A DNA stretch of 64,000 nt from JBFWUM01 sp050247255 (GCA_050247255.1 JBFWUM010000001.1:124001-188000); one strand, 5' to 3'; counted from the first letter of the stretch, positions 33,896 to 42,053 are shown. Numbers and translations: made by a program. The notes: generated from the sequence alone by a model not told the origin.

Positions 33896-34858
33896 ATGGT
33901 GACCAGCGGCCCTGGCGAGCAGGTGGAGCTCTCCCACTACGTCGAGTTGTCGCGCGCCGAATGGGCGCGGCTGCGCGATGCGACCCCGCTGCCGCTGTCC
34001 GAGGCGCAGTTGCGGCCGCTCGGCGGCCTGACCGAGCACGTGTCGCTCGACGAGGTCGCCGACATCTACCTGCCGCTGTCGCGGCTGCTCAACCTGTATG
34101 TCGCCGCGGCACAGAGCCGGCACCAGGCGACCGGCACCTTCCTCGGATCGCCCGATACCCGGGTGCCGTATGTGATCGGCGTCGCCGGCAGCGTGGCGGT
34201 CGGCAAGAGCACGACGTCGCGCGTGCTGAAGGCGCTGCTGTCGCACTGGCCGAGCCATCCGCGCGTCGATCTCGTGACGACCGACGGTTTCCTGTTCCCA
34301 CAGCGGGTGCTCGAGGCGCGGGGCCTCGCCGACAGGAAGGGCTTTCCCGAGAGCTACGACCAGCGCCGGCTCGTGCAGTTCCTCGCCGACGTGAAGTCAG
34401 GCGTGCCCGACGTGCAGGCGCCGGTCTATTCGCACCTGGCGTACGACATCGTGCCCGGCGAGTACCAGGCCATCAGCCAGCCGGACGTCGTGATCGTCGA
34501 GGGGTTGAACGTGCTGCAGACCGGGCGGGGACGGGCCGGACGGCCGCTGCCGATCTTCGTGTCGGACTTCTTCGACTTTTCGATCTACGTGGATGCCAGC
34601 GAGGCCGACATCCAGCAGTGGTACGTCGAGCGGTTCCTCAGGCTGCGCGAGACCGTGTTCCGGGATCCCTCGTCGTACTTCCACCGCTACGCGGCGCTCT
34701 CGACCGAGGACGCCGTCGCCACCGCGACCCGGATCTGGCAGACCATCAACCTGGTCAACCTGCGCCAGAACGTGGCGCCGACCCGCGCCCGCGCGCACCT
34801 GGTGCTGGACAAAGGGCGCGACCACGCCGTGCGCCGCGTGCGGCTAAGGAAAGTCTAG
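33896..34858 (+). CDS. coaA: pantothenate kinase, type I
   Basis: 320 residues; ATP-dependent phosphorylation of pantothenate, first committed step of coenzyme A synthesis. Walker A VAGSVAVGKSTTSR near residues 103-116, VTTDGFLFP, the ESYD segment of KGFPESYDQRRLVQF, APVYSHLAYDIVPGEY, and VIVEGLNVLQ are bacterial CoaA hallmarks; RFLRLRETVFRDPSSYFHRYA closes the fold. Usual feedback inhibition by CoA is a family property, not visible here. ATG 33896 or, if the transcript is leaderless, GTG 33899. Convergent with the metallo-hydrolase gene across a palindromic repeat. Confidence 0.95.
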   Translation: MVTSGPGEQVELSHYVELSRAEWARLRDATPLPLSEAQLRPLGGLTEHVSLDEVADIYLPLSRLLNLYVAAAQSRHQATGTFLGSPDTRVPYVIGVAGSVAVGKSTTSRVLKALLSHWPSHPRVDLVTTDGFLFPQRVLEARGLADRKGFPESYDQRRLVQFLADVKSGVPDVQAPVYSHLAYDIVPGEYQAISQPDVVIVEGLNVLQTGRGRAGRPLPIFVSDFFDFSIYVDASEADIQQWYVERFLRLRETVFRDPSSYFHRYAALSTEDAVATATRIWQTINLVNLRQNVAPTRARAHLVLDKGRDHAVRRVRLRKV

Positions 34859-34859
34859 G

Positions 34860-34955
34860 AATTGACGGATTGACGGATTGACGAATTGACGGATCGGATT
34901 GACGGATCAGGATGCCCCAATTCGTCAATCCGTCAATCCGTCAATCCGTCAATCG
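34860..34955. repeat. 8-nt tandem words mirrored between convergent genes
   Basis: Left part: about five copies of ATTGACGG with single changes (34860-34906). Right part: about four copies of ATCCGTCA, its complement (34919-34955). Centre about 12 bp. It fills the 98-bp gap between coaA and the metallo-hydrolase, from 2 bp after one stop to 2 bp before the other. The RNA from either strand would fold into a long hairpin, so it could serve as a two-way transcription end, though there is no T-tract. Confidence 0.9.
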
Positions 34956-34956
34956 A

Positions 34957-36507
34957 TTACTCGCCGGCCGGCTGGACGCCGGCGTCGCGCGTGAGATCCT
35001 CCATCGTCACGAGCCGGTTGCCGTGGAACGGCGCGATGCGCTCGACGTCCAGCCGCAGCCGCTGGATGTTGTCGTAGAGCGAGCGCGCGAACGCCCGGGC
35101 CGGCGGCGCCAGCGCCTGGCCGGCCTGCGCCGGCGGCGTGTAGGTGTCGACCATCGCCAGGATCTTCTCCGCCGGCAGGTACACCAGCAGCATGTCGCCG
35201 GCGTGATCGAGCCCCGTCTGCAGGTGCAGCTGGATCGTCCGCGTGTTGTCCTTGATTTCACGCAGTGCGTCGACCGTGTCGATGTCGGCGCCGTTGCGCT
35301 CCGTCGCCTGCCGATCCGGGTTGAGCGTGTGCGGCGCCCGCGCGACGCGGCGCAGGAAGTCGCGGTTGCTGCGGTGCGTCACGACGCGCGCGTCCTCGGC
35401 GAACGCCTCGCGGATGCCGCCGAGGTGATCCCAGTGATGGTGGGTCGTCACCACGTAGCGCACCGGCTTGTTCGGGAACAGCTCCTTCGCCTTGGCCAGC
35501 ACGGCCGCCGCCCGCGCCTGGTTGAGCGGCAGGTCGACGACGACGATGTAGTCCTGCATGTTGACGGCGAGCGAGTGGTGCGATCCGCCGGCGAGGAACT
35601 GGACGCCCGGCGCCAGCTCCTGGTTGGTGACGTTCTGCGGCGGCGCGGCCGCGCCGGCGGCGGCGCGCACGTTCTGCGGCACCGGGAGATTGACCGCCGG
35701 GTTTGCCTTCACGCCGCTCACCGTGACTTCGAGCGACGGGTAGCCGTCCTGCAGTTGCACGATGTTGGTCGGGAAGGTGACGCCGCCGAAGTCCTTGTAG
35801 TTGCTGTAGCGCCATTCAATCGGCATGTCGCCGACAATCGGGTGGTAGATCATCGAGCGCACGCTCTGCACCTGGCCCTGCGCGTCGAGCACGCCGGTCA
35901 CCTGGCGGCCCGAGACGGTGAACGACACCTCGGTGGTGTTGTTGCGGCCGCCGCGGGTGGTGGCGTTGTTCTGCATCGCCGCCTTGACGAAGCCCTGCGG
36001 CAGGGCCCAGACGCCGAGCATGCGCTCGACCTGGTTGCCCGCTGCCGGCTGGGCCTGCGCCGCCTGCGGCCGCGCGCCGACCGTGGTCAACGCTTCGGCC
36101 GCCGTCACGCGGTTCGGGTCGGGGCGCTGGGGCGGCGGGGCCGGCGGCTCGTTCCACGCGAAGTCGCCGCTGACGACCTGGATCTGCCGCTGCACGCCCT
36201 GGAAGGGCGCGCCGCCGCCGCGCGGCATGGTCTCGTTGGGCTGCTCGCGCACCACCTCCTGCCGCATGCTGCCGGTCTCGAAGTTGACCTGCGCGGTGTA
36301 GCTGGTGACGGTGATGCCCGGCCACGGTTCGTTGGCCGTGTAGTTCTGTCCGACGGAGAACTGTCGGCCGGCCCCGGTGATCTCGAGCGAGTTGATCGTC
36401 GCGGCGCCAAGCGTCGCCGCCGCCTGGTCGAGCGGGGCCGCCTGCTGGGCGGACACGGCAACCGCCACCGTGAGCACGCCGGCAGCGCCGGCAAGCAGTC
36501 TGCGCAT
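34957..36507 (-). CDS. secreted metallo-beta-lactamase-fold hydrolase
   Basis: 516 residues. Signal peptide MRRLLAGAAGVLTVAVAVSA. Residues about 25-290 form a strand-rich accessory domain with Pro/Gln-rich linkers; residues 300-500 form an MBL fold with HHHWDHLGG at 355-363 (metal ligands), the fourth-ligand region THRSNRDFL and later FHGNRLVT. Substrate unknown; similar two-part proteins occur widely in Acidobacteriota. Start ATG 36507 has GGGAGGA just upstream; codons before it are a translated word repeat. Follows the YihY gene on the same strand. Confidence 0.85.
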   Translation of the reverse strand: MRRLLAGAAGVLTVAVAVSAQQAAPLDQAAATLGAATINSLEITGAGRQFSVGQNYTANEPWPGITVTSYTAQVNFETGSMRQEVVREQPNETMPRGGGAPFQGVQRQIQVVSGDFAWNEPPAPPPQRPDPNRVTAAEALTTVGARPQAAQAQPAAGNQVERMLGVWALPQGFVKAAMQNNATTRGGRNNTTEVSFTVSGRQVTGVLDAQGQVQSVRSMIYHPIVGDMPIEWRYSNYKDFGGVTFPTNIVQLQDGYPSLEVTVSGVKANPAVNLPVPQNVRAAAGAAAPPQNVTNQELAPGVQFLAGGSHHSLAVNMQDYIVVVDLPLNQARAAAVLAKAKELFPNKPVRYVVTTHHHWDHLGGIREAFAEDARVVTHRSNRDFLRRVARAPHTLNPDRQATERNGADIDTVDALREIKDNTRTIQLHLQTGLDHAGDMLLVYLPAEKILAMVDTYTPPAQAGQALAPPARAFARSLYDNIQRLRLDVERIAPFHGNRLVTMEDLTRDAGVQPAGE

Positions 36508-36523
36508 TCGTTCCTCCCTGAAG

Positions 36524-36612
36524 TCGGATGGTCGGTGGTGGATGGTCGGTGGTCGTCGGTCGGCGGGATCGCTCCGTCGACGATCGACCATCGACTATCG
36601 ACCATCCAGTCG
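36524..36612. repeat. mirrored ATGGTCGGTGG/ATCGACCATCG-word repeat
   Basis: Left: ATGGTCGGTGGTGG, ATGGTCGGTGG, TCGTCGG (36529-36562). Right: CGATCGACC, ATCGACT, ATCGACC, ATCC (36581-36607). The two halves are roughly complementary. It occupies the gap between the YihY stop and the ribosome-binding site of the metallo-hydrolase gene. Confidence 0.7.
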
Positions 36613-36635
36613 CGGAGGAAGTATAGACCGGAGGG

Positions 36636-37556
36636 CTACGAGGCGAGACGGCGGAGACGGGCCGGGCCGATGACGCGTCTTTCCCCGGGCACCTTTTCCC
36701 CCTCGTCCTTCCCGTAGGGCGAGGCGTGCTCGATTTCGGCGTTGAGCTCGGCGCCGAGCAGGATGACCAGGCCGGTGACGTAGAACCAGAGCATCAGCAC
36801 CATCACGCCGCCGACGGCGCCATAGCTCTCCGTATACGACCCCAGGTTCTCGAGGTAGAACTTCAGCCCGAGAGACGCGCCCAGCCAGGCCAGCGTCGCG
36901 AAGATCGACCCTGGGGTCAGCCAGACCCAGTCCTGCTCGGCGTCCGGCGCGAAGTAATAGACGATGGCGACCCCGGCGCTGACCAGGGCAATGACCACCG
37001 GCCAGCGCACCAGGTTCCAGGCGATCTCGAACCCGCCGCCGAGGTAGGCGCCGAGCAGGCGTTGCACGAGCCCGGGACCGACCAGCACCAGCGCCAGCGA
37101 CACGAGGATGAACAGGGACACGCCGACGGTCAGCGCGATGGCCGTCAGGCGGACTTTCCACCACGGGCGCCCCTCGTCGATGTCGTAGGCGCGGTTGAGC
37201 GTGTCGATGATCGCCGTCATCGCCGCCGAACTGCTCCAGAGGGCCGTCAGCACGCCGAGCGTCAGCAGCCCGCCCTCTTCGCCGTCGGCAATCTTCCGCA
37301 GTTGGTCCGTGATGATCTGGACGGCTTCCGGCGGGGCGTAGCCGCCGATGGCGGCAATCAAGTCGTCGACCAGCTGGTCCACAGGAAAGTAGCTGGCCAG
37401 CGCGATCAGGAAGAGCAGGGTCGGGAACAGGGCGAAGAAGAAGTAGTAGGCGAGCTGGGCGGCCATGCCGAGGCAGTTGTCTTCGAAAAACGCCTCCTTG
37501 ACCGTTCGCGTGAGGATCTCCGCCCAGCTGAGCGGCACCTTCAGGAACGCCAGCAT
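36636..37556 (-). CDS. YihY/virulence factor BrkB family membrane protein
   Basis: 306 residues, inner membrane. About six spans with family motifs: DNCLGMAAQLAYYFFFALFP (residues 22-41), LLTLGVLTALWSSSAAMTAI, VRLTAIALTVGVSLFILVSL, WVWLTPGSIFATLAWLGASL, and LGSYTESYGAVGGVMVLMLWFYVTGL before the loop GAELNAEIEH. Function unsettled; earlier naming as ribonuclease BN is known to be wrong. Cytoplasmic C-terminus is charged. ATG 37556 follows the upstream stop by 13 nt; no ribosome-binding site is obvious, and GTG 37565 is possible. Confidence 0.92.
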   Translation of the reverse strand: MLAFLKVPLSWAEILTRTVKEAFFEDNCLGMAAQLAYYFFFALFPTLLFLIALASYFPVDQLVDDLIAAIGGYAPPEAVQIITDQLRKIADGEEGGLLTLGVLTALWSSSAAMTAIIDTLNRAYDIDEGRPWWKVRLTAIALTVGVSLFILVSLALVLVGPGLVQRLLGAYLGGGFEIAWNLVRWPVVIALVSAGVAIVYYFAPDAEQDWVWLTPGSIFATLAWLGASLGLKFYLENLGSYTESYGAVGGVMVLMLWFYVTGLVILLGAELNAEIEHASPYGKDEGEKVPGERRVIGPARLRRLAS

Positions 37557-37569
37557 GACCGCCACGGGA

Positions 37570-37944
37570 TCAGTGCGCGTTGGCCTTCGAGGCCGGGCCG
37601 ATGGCGCCGGTGGACGGCGTCCACGCCGGGGCGTCGCTCGCCGGGAACGATTCCTCCGAGGCCTCACCGACCATGTCCACGGGGCGGACCCGCCGCGGCA
37701 GCGCCTCGCGAATCCGGTGACGTTGTTCGCGCCGCTGCTCGACAGCGCCCGATGCCCACCACGCGAGCGCGCAGCCGCTGACGGCGAGCAGCAGCCCGGC
37801 CGTCGACCGCCGCCGGAAACCGGCGGTGATGACCGCCCCCGCTGCCGCGCTCACCAGCCAACGCTCGACGTCCCACCGTTGTGTGCCGCAGCCGCGTTCC
37901 CAGACGGACTCATCGCCACGGTGCTGCACGAGGTTCATTGCCAT
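37570..37944 (-). CDS. small membrane protein with an EASEESFPASD tail
   Basis: 124 residues. Two adjacent hydrophobic stretches (WLVSAAAGAVITAGF and TAGLLLAVSGCALAWWASGA) form a probable helical hairpin, then a basic helix (EQRREQRHRIREAL) and a tail with VGEASEESFPASDAPAW, a motif I have seen at the ends of small stress-related membrane proteins in several phyla. Function unknown. GGGAGG 7 nt before ATG 37944 decides the start; the frame is open much further upstream but without support. Upstream of YihY, same strand. Confidence 0.72.
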   Translation of the reverse strand: MAMNLVQHRGDESVWERGCGTQRWDVERWLVSAAAGAVITAGFRRRSTAGLLLAVSGCALAWWASGAVEQRREQRHRIREALPRRVRPVDMVGEASEESFPASDAPAWTPSTGAIGPASKANAH

Positions 37945-38158
37945 GTGGTCGCCTCCCGCTCGTATGGAAAGCAACCGAGGTGCCTCATCGCACCACGGGA
38001 CCGGCTGCAGGGTTTCGTTACAGCGAGCGGTCAGCGCCGCTACACGTGCCGAGAGCGAGATGAGGATGGAAGGAATACGGCCAAACGGGCTGCGCGATAA
38101 CCCGTTGAATCGGCGCGGCTTGCCCTCGACCGTTGATGCGGCCGCCGGCGACCTCGAG

Positions 38159-38174
38159 TGGCATATGCGTTGCT
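38159..38174 (+). promoter_or_regulatory. sigma-54 (RpoN) type promoter
   Basis: TGGCATATGCGTTGCT matches the -24/-12 consensus TGGCAyr-N4-TTGCw at every fixed position. Transcription would start near 38185, giving a leader of about 40 nt with AGGAGG (38210-38215) ahead of ATG 38225. The remainder of the 280-bp gap 37945-38224 shows no clear gene; an enhancer site for an activator would be expected there but is not identifiable by eye. Confidence 0.6.
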
Positions 38175-38224
38175 CATTTACGGCGTGCCACAGCCAACTT
38201 GTGGAACCCAGGAGGACACCACCG

Positions 38225-38452
38225 ATGCCAGCACACCAGCCGATGCACGATGACGTTCTGCGCCGCGTCCGAGGGGAGTACATCGAGATGCCGGGGCTGC
38301 GGCTGACAACGGCACAGGCGCAACGGCTGTGGGGACTGGACCGTGACGCCTGCGATGCGCTGCTGGGCGCCCTCGTCGACAGCAAGTTCCTGTTCCGGAC
38401 GCGGGACGGCGCGTTCATGCGCTCCGATCAAGCGCGCGCCGCGCGTACCTGA
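38225..38452 (+). CDS. small putative winged-helix protein
   Basis: 75 residues, too short for most gene finders but well supported: AGGAGG 9 nt before the ATG and a sigma-54 type promoter. Sequence MPGLRLTTAQAQRLWGLDRD, then CDALLGALVDSKFLFRTRDG looks like a helix-turn-helix with a wing (T-x-A-Q-A-x-R-L-x-G-L). I recognise it as a recurring small protein of Acidobacteriota without an assigned role; DNA binding is inferred. Confidence 0.7.
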   Translation: MPAHQPMHDDVLRRVRGEYIEMPGLRLTTAQAQRLWGLDRDACDALLGALVDSKFLFRTRDGAFMRSDQARAART

Positions 38453-38534
38453 GATTTCTGCACCTGCCAGGCCGGTCGGACAAAGTCCTGCCTACGAGCC
38501 GTAAGACCGACAGGCCCACACGCCCTGCCCGAAT

Positions 38535-38586
38535 AACGGAGAACGGATCGGTCGTTCTCCGTTCCTCGTTCCTAGTTCCTGGTTCG
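38535..38586. repeat. hairpin plus GTTCCTN words at the rdgB 3' end
   Basis: Perfect 11-bp stem AACGGAGAACG (38535-38545) / CGTTCTCCGTT (38553-38563), loop of 7, continuing into GTTCCTC, GTTCCTA, GTTCCTG, GTTCG (38561-38586). The last part overlaps the rdgB stop and encodes its final residues RTRN. The hairpin may end transcription, although no T-tract follows. Confidence 0.8.
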
Positions 38587-39183
38587 TAGCCACGCGGCGA
38601 ATGCGGTGAAGGCCTGGCCGCGGTGCGCGACCGCCAGCTTGCGTGCCTGTGTCACCTGCGCCAGCGTCTGTCCGTACGGTGGGTAGTAGAAGATCGGGTC
38701 GTAGCCGAAGCCGGCGTCACCAGCGGGGGCCCAGGCGATCTCCCCCTCGGTGACGCCGCGCGTTTCGTAGACGACATGGTCGCCCGCCGCCGCGGCGAGC
38801 GCGCACACGAAGCGCGCCGTCCGTGCCGCATCGGGACGCTCGCGCAGCCGCCGCTCGATCTCGGCAAAGCGCTCGGGATACGAGGCGTCGGGGCGGAGGA
38901 AGCGCGCCGAGTGGACACCGGGCTCGCCGTCAAGGGCATCGATCGCCAGCCCCGAGTCCTCGGCCACGGTGAGGATCCCGTCCGGCGCCACCCGCCTGGC
39001 GTAGTAGCGCGCCTTGAGCCGCGCGTTCTCTTCGAAGGTGGTGCCCGTTTCTTCCGGCTCCGGAACGGCCGGGAAGTCAGCGAGGCTCGCCAGGTCAACC
39101 GCAACGCCGCCCAGCAGCTCGCGAATCTCGCGCAGCTTGCCGGCATTGGTTGTCGCGATGAGGACCGTGGCCCTACTTGCCAA
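38572..39183 (-). CDS. rdgB: XTP/dITP diphosphatase (RdgB/HAM1 family)
   Basis: 203 residues; hydrolyses dITP, XTP and ITP to monophosphates to keep deaminated purines out of DNA. LIATTNAGKLREIRELL near the N-terminus, FEENARLKARYYAR with the metal-binding Glu, VAEDSGLAIDALDGEPGVHSAR, GDAGFGYDPIFYYPP and SHRG-like VAHRGQAFTAF. Start: no ATG; TTG 39183 lies inside the last codons of rph (11-nt overlap). The final RTRN is encoded by the word repeat that follows the gene. Downstream of rph as in many bacteria. Confidence 0.94.
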   Translation of the reverse strand: MASRATVLIATTNAGKLREIRELLGGVAVDLASLADFPAVPEPEETGTTFEENARLKARYYARRVAPDGILTVAEDSGLAIDALDGEPGVHSARFLRPDASYPERFAEIERRLRERPDAARTARFVCALAAAAGDHVVYETRGVTEGEIAWAPAGDAGFGYDPIFYYPPYGQTLAQVTQARKLAVAHRGQAFTAFAAWLRTRN

Positions 39184-39901
39184 GCAGTGGGCCGACGAGG
39201 CCGCGCTGCAGCGCGATGAGCTGGCGGATGCCGGTATCCGCCAGGTCGAGCAGCTGCGTCAGCGCATCGCGCCCGAACGGCACCGCTTCGGCCGTCCCCT
39301 GCAGCTCGATGTACAGGCCGGCGCCGGTCTTGACCACGTTCATGTCGACGTCGGCCTTCGAGTCCTCGACGTAGGCGAGGTCGAGCATCGGCATGCCTTC
39401 GACGATCCCGACGCTGGTCGCGGCGACGAAGTCCTGCACGGGCATCGTCCGCAGCAGGTCCTTCTCGCGCATCTTCTGGACGGCGAGGACGAGGGCGACG
39501 AACGCGCCGGTAATGGAGGCGGTTCGCGTGCCGCCGTCGGCCTGGATGACGTCGCAGTCGAGCGTGATGGTCCGCTCGCCGAGCTCTTCGAGCTTCGTCA
39601 CGGCGCGCAGCGACCGGCCGATCAGCCGCTGGATCTCCTGCGTCCTGCCGCCGACACGTCCCGCGCTCGCTTCGCGCTGTGTCCGGGTCGTCGTTGCGCG
39701 CGGCAGCATCCCGTACTCGGCGGTGACCCACCCCTTGCCGGTGTTGCGGCGGAACGGCGGCACGCGGTCCTCGACGCTGGCGGTGCAGATCACCTTTGTC
39801 TTGCCGGCTTCGACGAGGACCGAGCCCTCGGCGTGCATCAGGTAATTGGGGGTGATCCGCGTCGGGCGGAGCTGTTCTGGAAGGCGGTTGTCCTGTCGCA
39901 T
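39173..39901 (-). CDS. rph: ribonuclease PH
   Basis: 242 residues; phosphorolytic 3'-5' exoribonuclease trimming tRNA precursors. Starts MRQDNRLPEQLRPTRITPNY; EGSVLVEAGKTKVICTASVE, the GWVTAEYGMLPRATTTR phosphate-site Arg cluster, GRTQEIQRLIGRSLRAV, DCDVIQADGGTRTASITGAF and MLDLAYVEDSKADVDMNVV are all standard. ATG 39901 follows the GerMN stop by 17 nt; TACAGT lies 9 nt upstream and might add a promoter. Overlaps rdgB by 11 nt. Confidence 0.96.
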   Translation of the reverse strand: MRQDNRLPEQLRPTRITPNYLMHAEGSVLVEAGKTKVICTASVEDRVPPFRRNTGKGWVTAEYGMLPRATTTRTQREASAGRVGGRTQEIQRLIGRSLRAVTKLEELGERTITLDCDVIQADGGTRTASITGAFVALVLAVQKMREKDLLRTMPVQDFVAATSVGIVEGMPMLDLAYVEDSKADVDMNVVKTGAGLYIELQGTAEAVPFGRDALTQLLDLADTGIRQLIALQRGLVGPLLGK

Positions 39902-39918
39902 CAGCCGATCACTGTACC

Positions 39919-40503
39919 TTACTGGGCCGGCCTGACCAGCGAGGGGTCGGGCGACAGCGGCCGGCGCAGGTCGACGTGTCCGGCCAGCGTGTCGGCTTCC
40001 CGGCCGTCGATCAGGATCTGAACGCGCTGCACCGAGGGCAGGTTGGCGGTGACGGCGTTGACGATCGCGTAGACGGTGAGCAGTTCCGCCGCCGATCCGC
40101 CGGGATGCCTCGTCGTCACCTCGGGCGCCAGGTCGACGAAGGCATCGCCGCGCTCCGTGATGTAGAAGGCGCGCACGGTCGTGCCCTCCGGGATGGCCGA
40201 GACGTATCCCTCGGGCGCCGGTTCCATCTGTGCTTCGAGGATCTGGCGTCCCTGCGCCGAGGTGCCCTCGGCCAGCGGCACCTCGCGCCGCACGCCCACC
40301 AGTGCGCTGGCGTCCGGGGCCGCGTAGAACAGCGTGGCGGTGATATGGGCGACCTCCGCCGGCGGGGCCGTTGCCGCCGGCGCCTCCAGCGGCGCGGCCG
40401 CCTCCGGCGCGAACAGCCACTCGATGCCCGCCACCACGGCGGCGACCAGCAGCGCGACCAGCAGCACGCCGCCGGCGACGTAGGCCCAGCGCCGGCCGGT
40501 CAC
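39919..40503 (-). CDS. membrane-anchored GerMN-domain protein
   Basis: 194 residues. One N-terminal anchor (WAYVAGGVLLVALLVAAVVAGIEW), an Ala/Pro linker (about 30-55), then a GerMN domain (ITATLFYAAPDASALVGVRREV; RAFYITERGDAFVDLA; LLTVYAIVNAVTANLPSVQRV; ILIDGREADTLAGHVDLRRP). In sporulating bacteria such domains occur in germination and sporulation lipoproteins; here, next to an amidase and in a Gram-negative setting, a role at the peptidoglycan is inferred. GTG 40503 overlaps the amidase stop (GTGA at 40500-40503). Confidence 0.88.
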   Translation of the reverse strand: MTGRRWAYVAGGVLLVALLVAAVVAGIEWLFAPEAAAPLEAPAATAPPAEVAHITATLFYAAPDASALVGVRREVPLAEGTSAQGRQILEAQMEPAPEGYVSAIPEGTTVRAFYITERGDAFVDLAPEVTTRHPGGSAAELLTVYAIVNAVTANLPSVQRVQILIDGREADTLAGHVDLRRPLSPDPSLVRPAQ

Positions 40504-41996
40504 TGGCGGCGCGCCTCGAGATACGCGCGCATCCGGACAATCGCGTCGAAGAGCGCATCGGCGGCCCCCGACTGGAAGTCGGCGGTTTGCATGGCCTGCG
40601 CCTGATCCGGGTTGGTGAGGTAGGCGAGCTCCACGAGCAGCGCCGGCATGTTGGCGCTGCTCAGCACGCGCATCGGCGCCCGCTGGATCGGGCGCGGCCC
40701 CATGCGCAGGCGCCGCCGCAGTTCCTGTTCGACCGTCGAGGCAAACACGGCGGAGTCGTCGACGTGCCGCGCCTGCGCCAGATCCCATGGGATGACGTCG
40801 ATGCTGCGCATACCGCCGCCGAGCACCGGCACGGCGATCGCGTCCTCGGCGCCGCCCTGCGCCTCGAGCCCCTCCCGATCGAGCGCCAGGACGAACACTT
40901 CTGCTCCCGCCACTTCCGGCGACAGGGTGCCGTTCACGTGGAGGCTGAGGAACAGGTCCGCCTTCGAGTTGTTCGCCAGTGCCGAACGCTCGTCGAGCGC
41001 CACCGTCCGGTCGTCGTCTCGCGTGAGCAGCACGCGCAGGCCGAGGCGCGTTTCGATCACCGCCTTGAGCCGCCTCGCGATGTCGAGCGTGATCTGTTTC
41101 TCGAGGACGCCGTCCGCGCTTCGCACGCCGGCATCGTCGCCGCCGTGTCCCGGGTCGATCACGATGGTCTGAACCGCGGCGTTGCGGAAGACCGCGGCGG
41201 GGTCCGCGGGCGGCGGGCCGGGAAGCGGCGCCCCCACAGGCATTTCGGCGGGGGCCCCGCTTGACACTTCGATGGCGACGCGCGTCACGTCGTCAGCCGT
41301 GGCCGGCGTGGCGCGCGCCGTCGTGGAACGCGGCGAGAGGACGATGGCGATCGTGTTCGGTTGATCCGCCGGGCGGAACGAATCGATGAGGCCCGCCCCG
41401 GCAGGCAGCGAGAGGTCGACGGCATCAGCGTCGATCCGCACGAGAATGCGCGAGCCCTCGGTGGTTGCCGTGACCGGCGCCGCCGGCGCAATCTCGAGCG
41501 TGGCGCGCGTCGGCGGGCCGGCCGCGTCGATGCGCGCCGTGACGCGCGGCACGCGGACGTCGCCGAGGATGAGCAGCCGCGCCGGGCGCCGGAGCTCGAG
41601 GGACACGCCGGCGATCGGCGCCAGCGCCCTCGGCACGACGTCGATCGGCACCAGCCAGCGGCGTCCCGAGCGCACCGGCGCCGCCGGCAGCGAGACGACG
41701 CGCCCGTTGACCGAGGCGAGCGGCTGGTCCTGCGACAGCACGACCGTGTTGCCGCGAATGGTGAGGGTGAGCCCGCCCGCGAGCGGATCCTCGCGGACCG
41801 TCAACGGCAGGATCGAGGCAAGATCCTCGAGCGCGATCAGTTCCTGCCCGGCGACGACGGTCGTTGGCACCGCGCGGCGGCCGTCCGGCGACACGAGCGT
41901 CAGCGGCGTGGCGGGCGGGGTACCCTGCGCCACCAGCGGGCTCGAGACGAACAGCCCGAGCAGCAGAACGGCAGCAAGCGAGCACAGGATGCGCAA
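40500..41996 (-). CDS. N-acetylmuramoyl-L-alanine amidase
   Basis: 498 residues, periplasmic. Signal peptide RILCSLAAVLLLGLFVSSPLVA; residues about 30-110 resemble a copper-amine-oxidase-N-like or AMIN-preceding stalk (GQELIALEDLASILPLTVRE); a middle AMIN-like region; then an Amidase_3 domain from about 265 with zinc ligands in VIDPGHGGDDAG, the Glu of LEKQITLDIARRL and SLHVNGTLS, and catalytic Glu in LLVELAYLTNPDQ. Cuts the amide between MurNAc and the stem peptide, probably during cell separation. Start is TTG 41996, forced by an in-frame TGA four codons upstream; TATGAT sits 8 nt before it. Confidence 0.92.
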   Translation of the reverse strand: MRILCSLAAVLLLGLFVSSPLVAQGTPPATPLTLVSPDGRRAVPTTVVAGQELIALEDLASILPLTVREDPLAGGLTLTIRGNTVVLSQDQPLASVNGRVVSLPAAPVRSGRRWLVPIDVVPRALAPIAGVSLELRRPARLLILGDVRVPRVTARIDAAGPPTRATLEIAPAAPVTATTEGSRILVRIDADAVDLSLPAGAGLIDSFRPADQPNTIAIVLSPRSTTARATPATADDVTRVAIEVSSGAPAEMPVGAPLPGPPPADPAAVFRNAAVQTIVIDPGHGGDDAGVRSADGVLEKQITLDIARRLKAVIETRLGLRVLLTRDDDRTVALDERSALANNSKADLFLSLHVNGTLSPEVAGAEVFVLALDREGLEAQGGAEDAIAVPVLGGGMRSIDVIPWDLAQARHVDDSAVFASTVEQELRRRLRMGPRPIQRAPMRVLSSANMPALLVELAYLTNPDQAQAMQTADFQSGAADALFDAIVRMRAYLEARRQ

Positions 41997-42004
41997 CGCC
42001 TTCG

Positions 42005-42010
42005 ATCATA
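42005..42010 (-). promoter_or_regulatory. putative -10 element of the amidase-GerMN-rph-rdgB operon
   Basis: TATGAT on the minus strand, 8 nt before the TTG start at 41996. An in-frame stop overlaps the hexamer, so translation cannot begin further upstream. This is the best evidence in the window that a -10 close to a start codon is functional. Confidence 0.5.
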
Positions 42011-42053
42011 CCTGCGTGCCGGGCGGCGAACGGTCCAGCAGCGCGCCATGCCG

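Noticed and set aside
34860..34955. CRISPR-like array
   Set aside because: Units are 8 nt, contiguous and partly inverted, with no spacers and no cas genes in the window.
37945..38418. Upstream extension of the small membrane protein frame on the minus strand
   Set aside because: No family-like sequence, no ribosome-binding site, and it lies antisense to the sigma-54 promoter and a better supported small gene; GGGAGG fixes the start at 37944.
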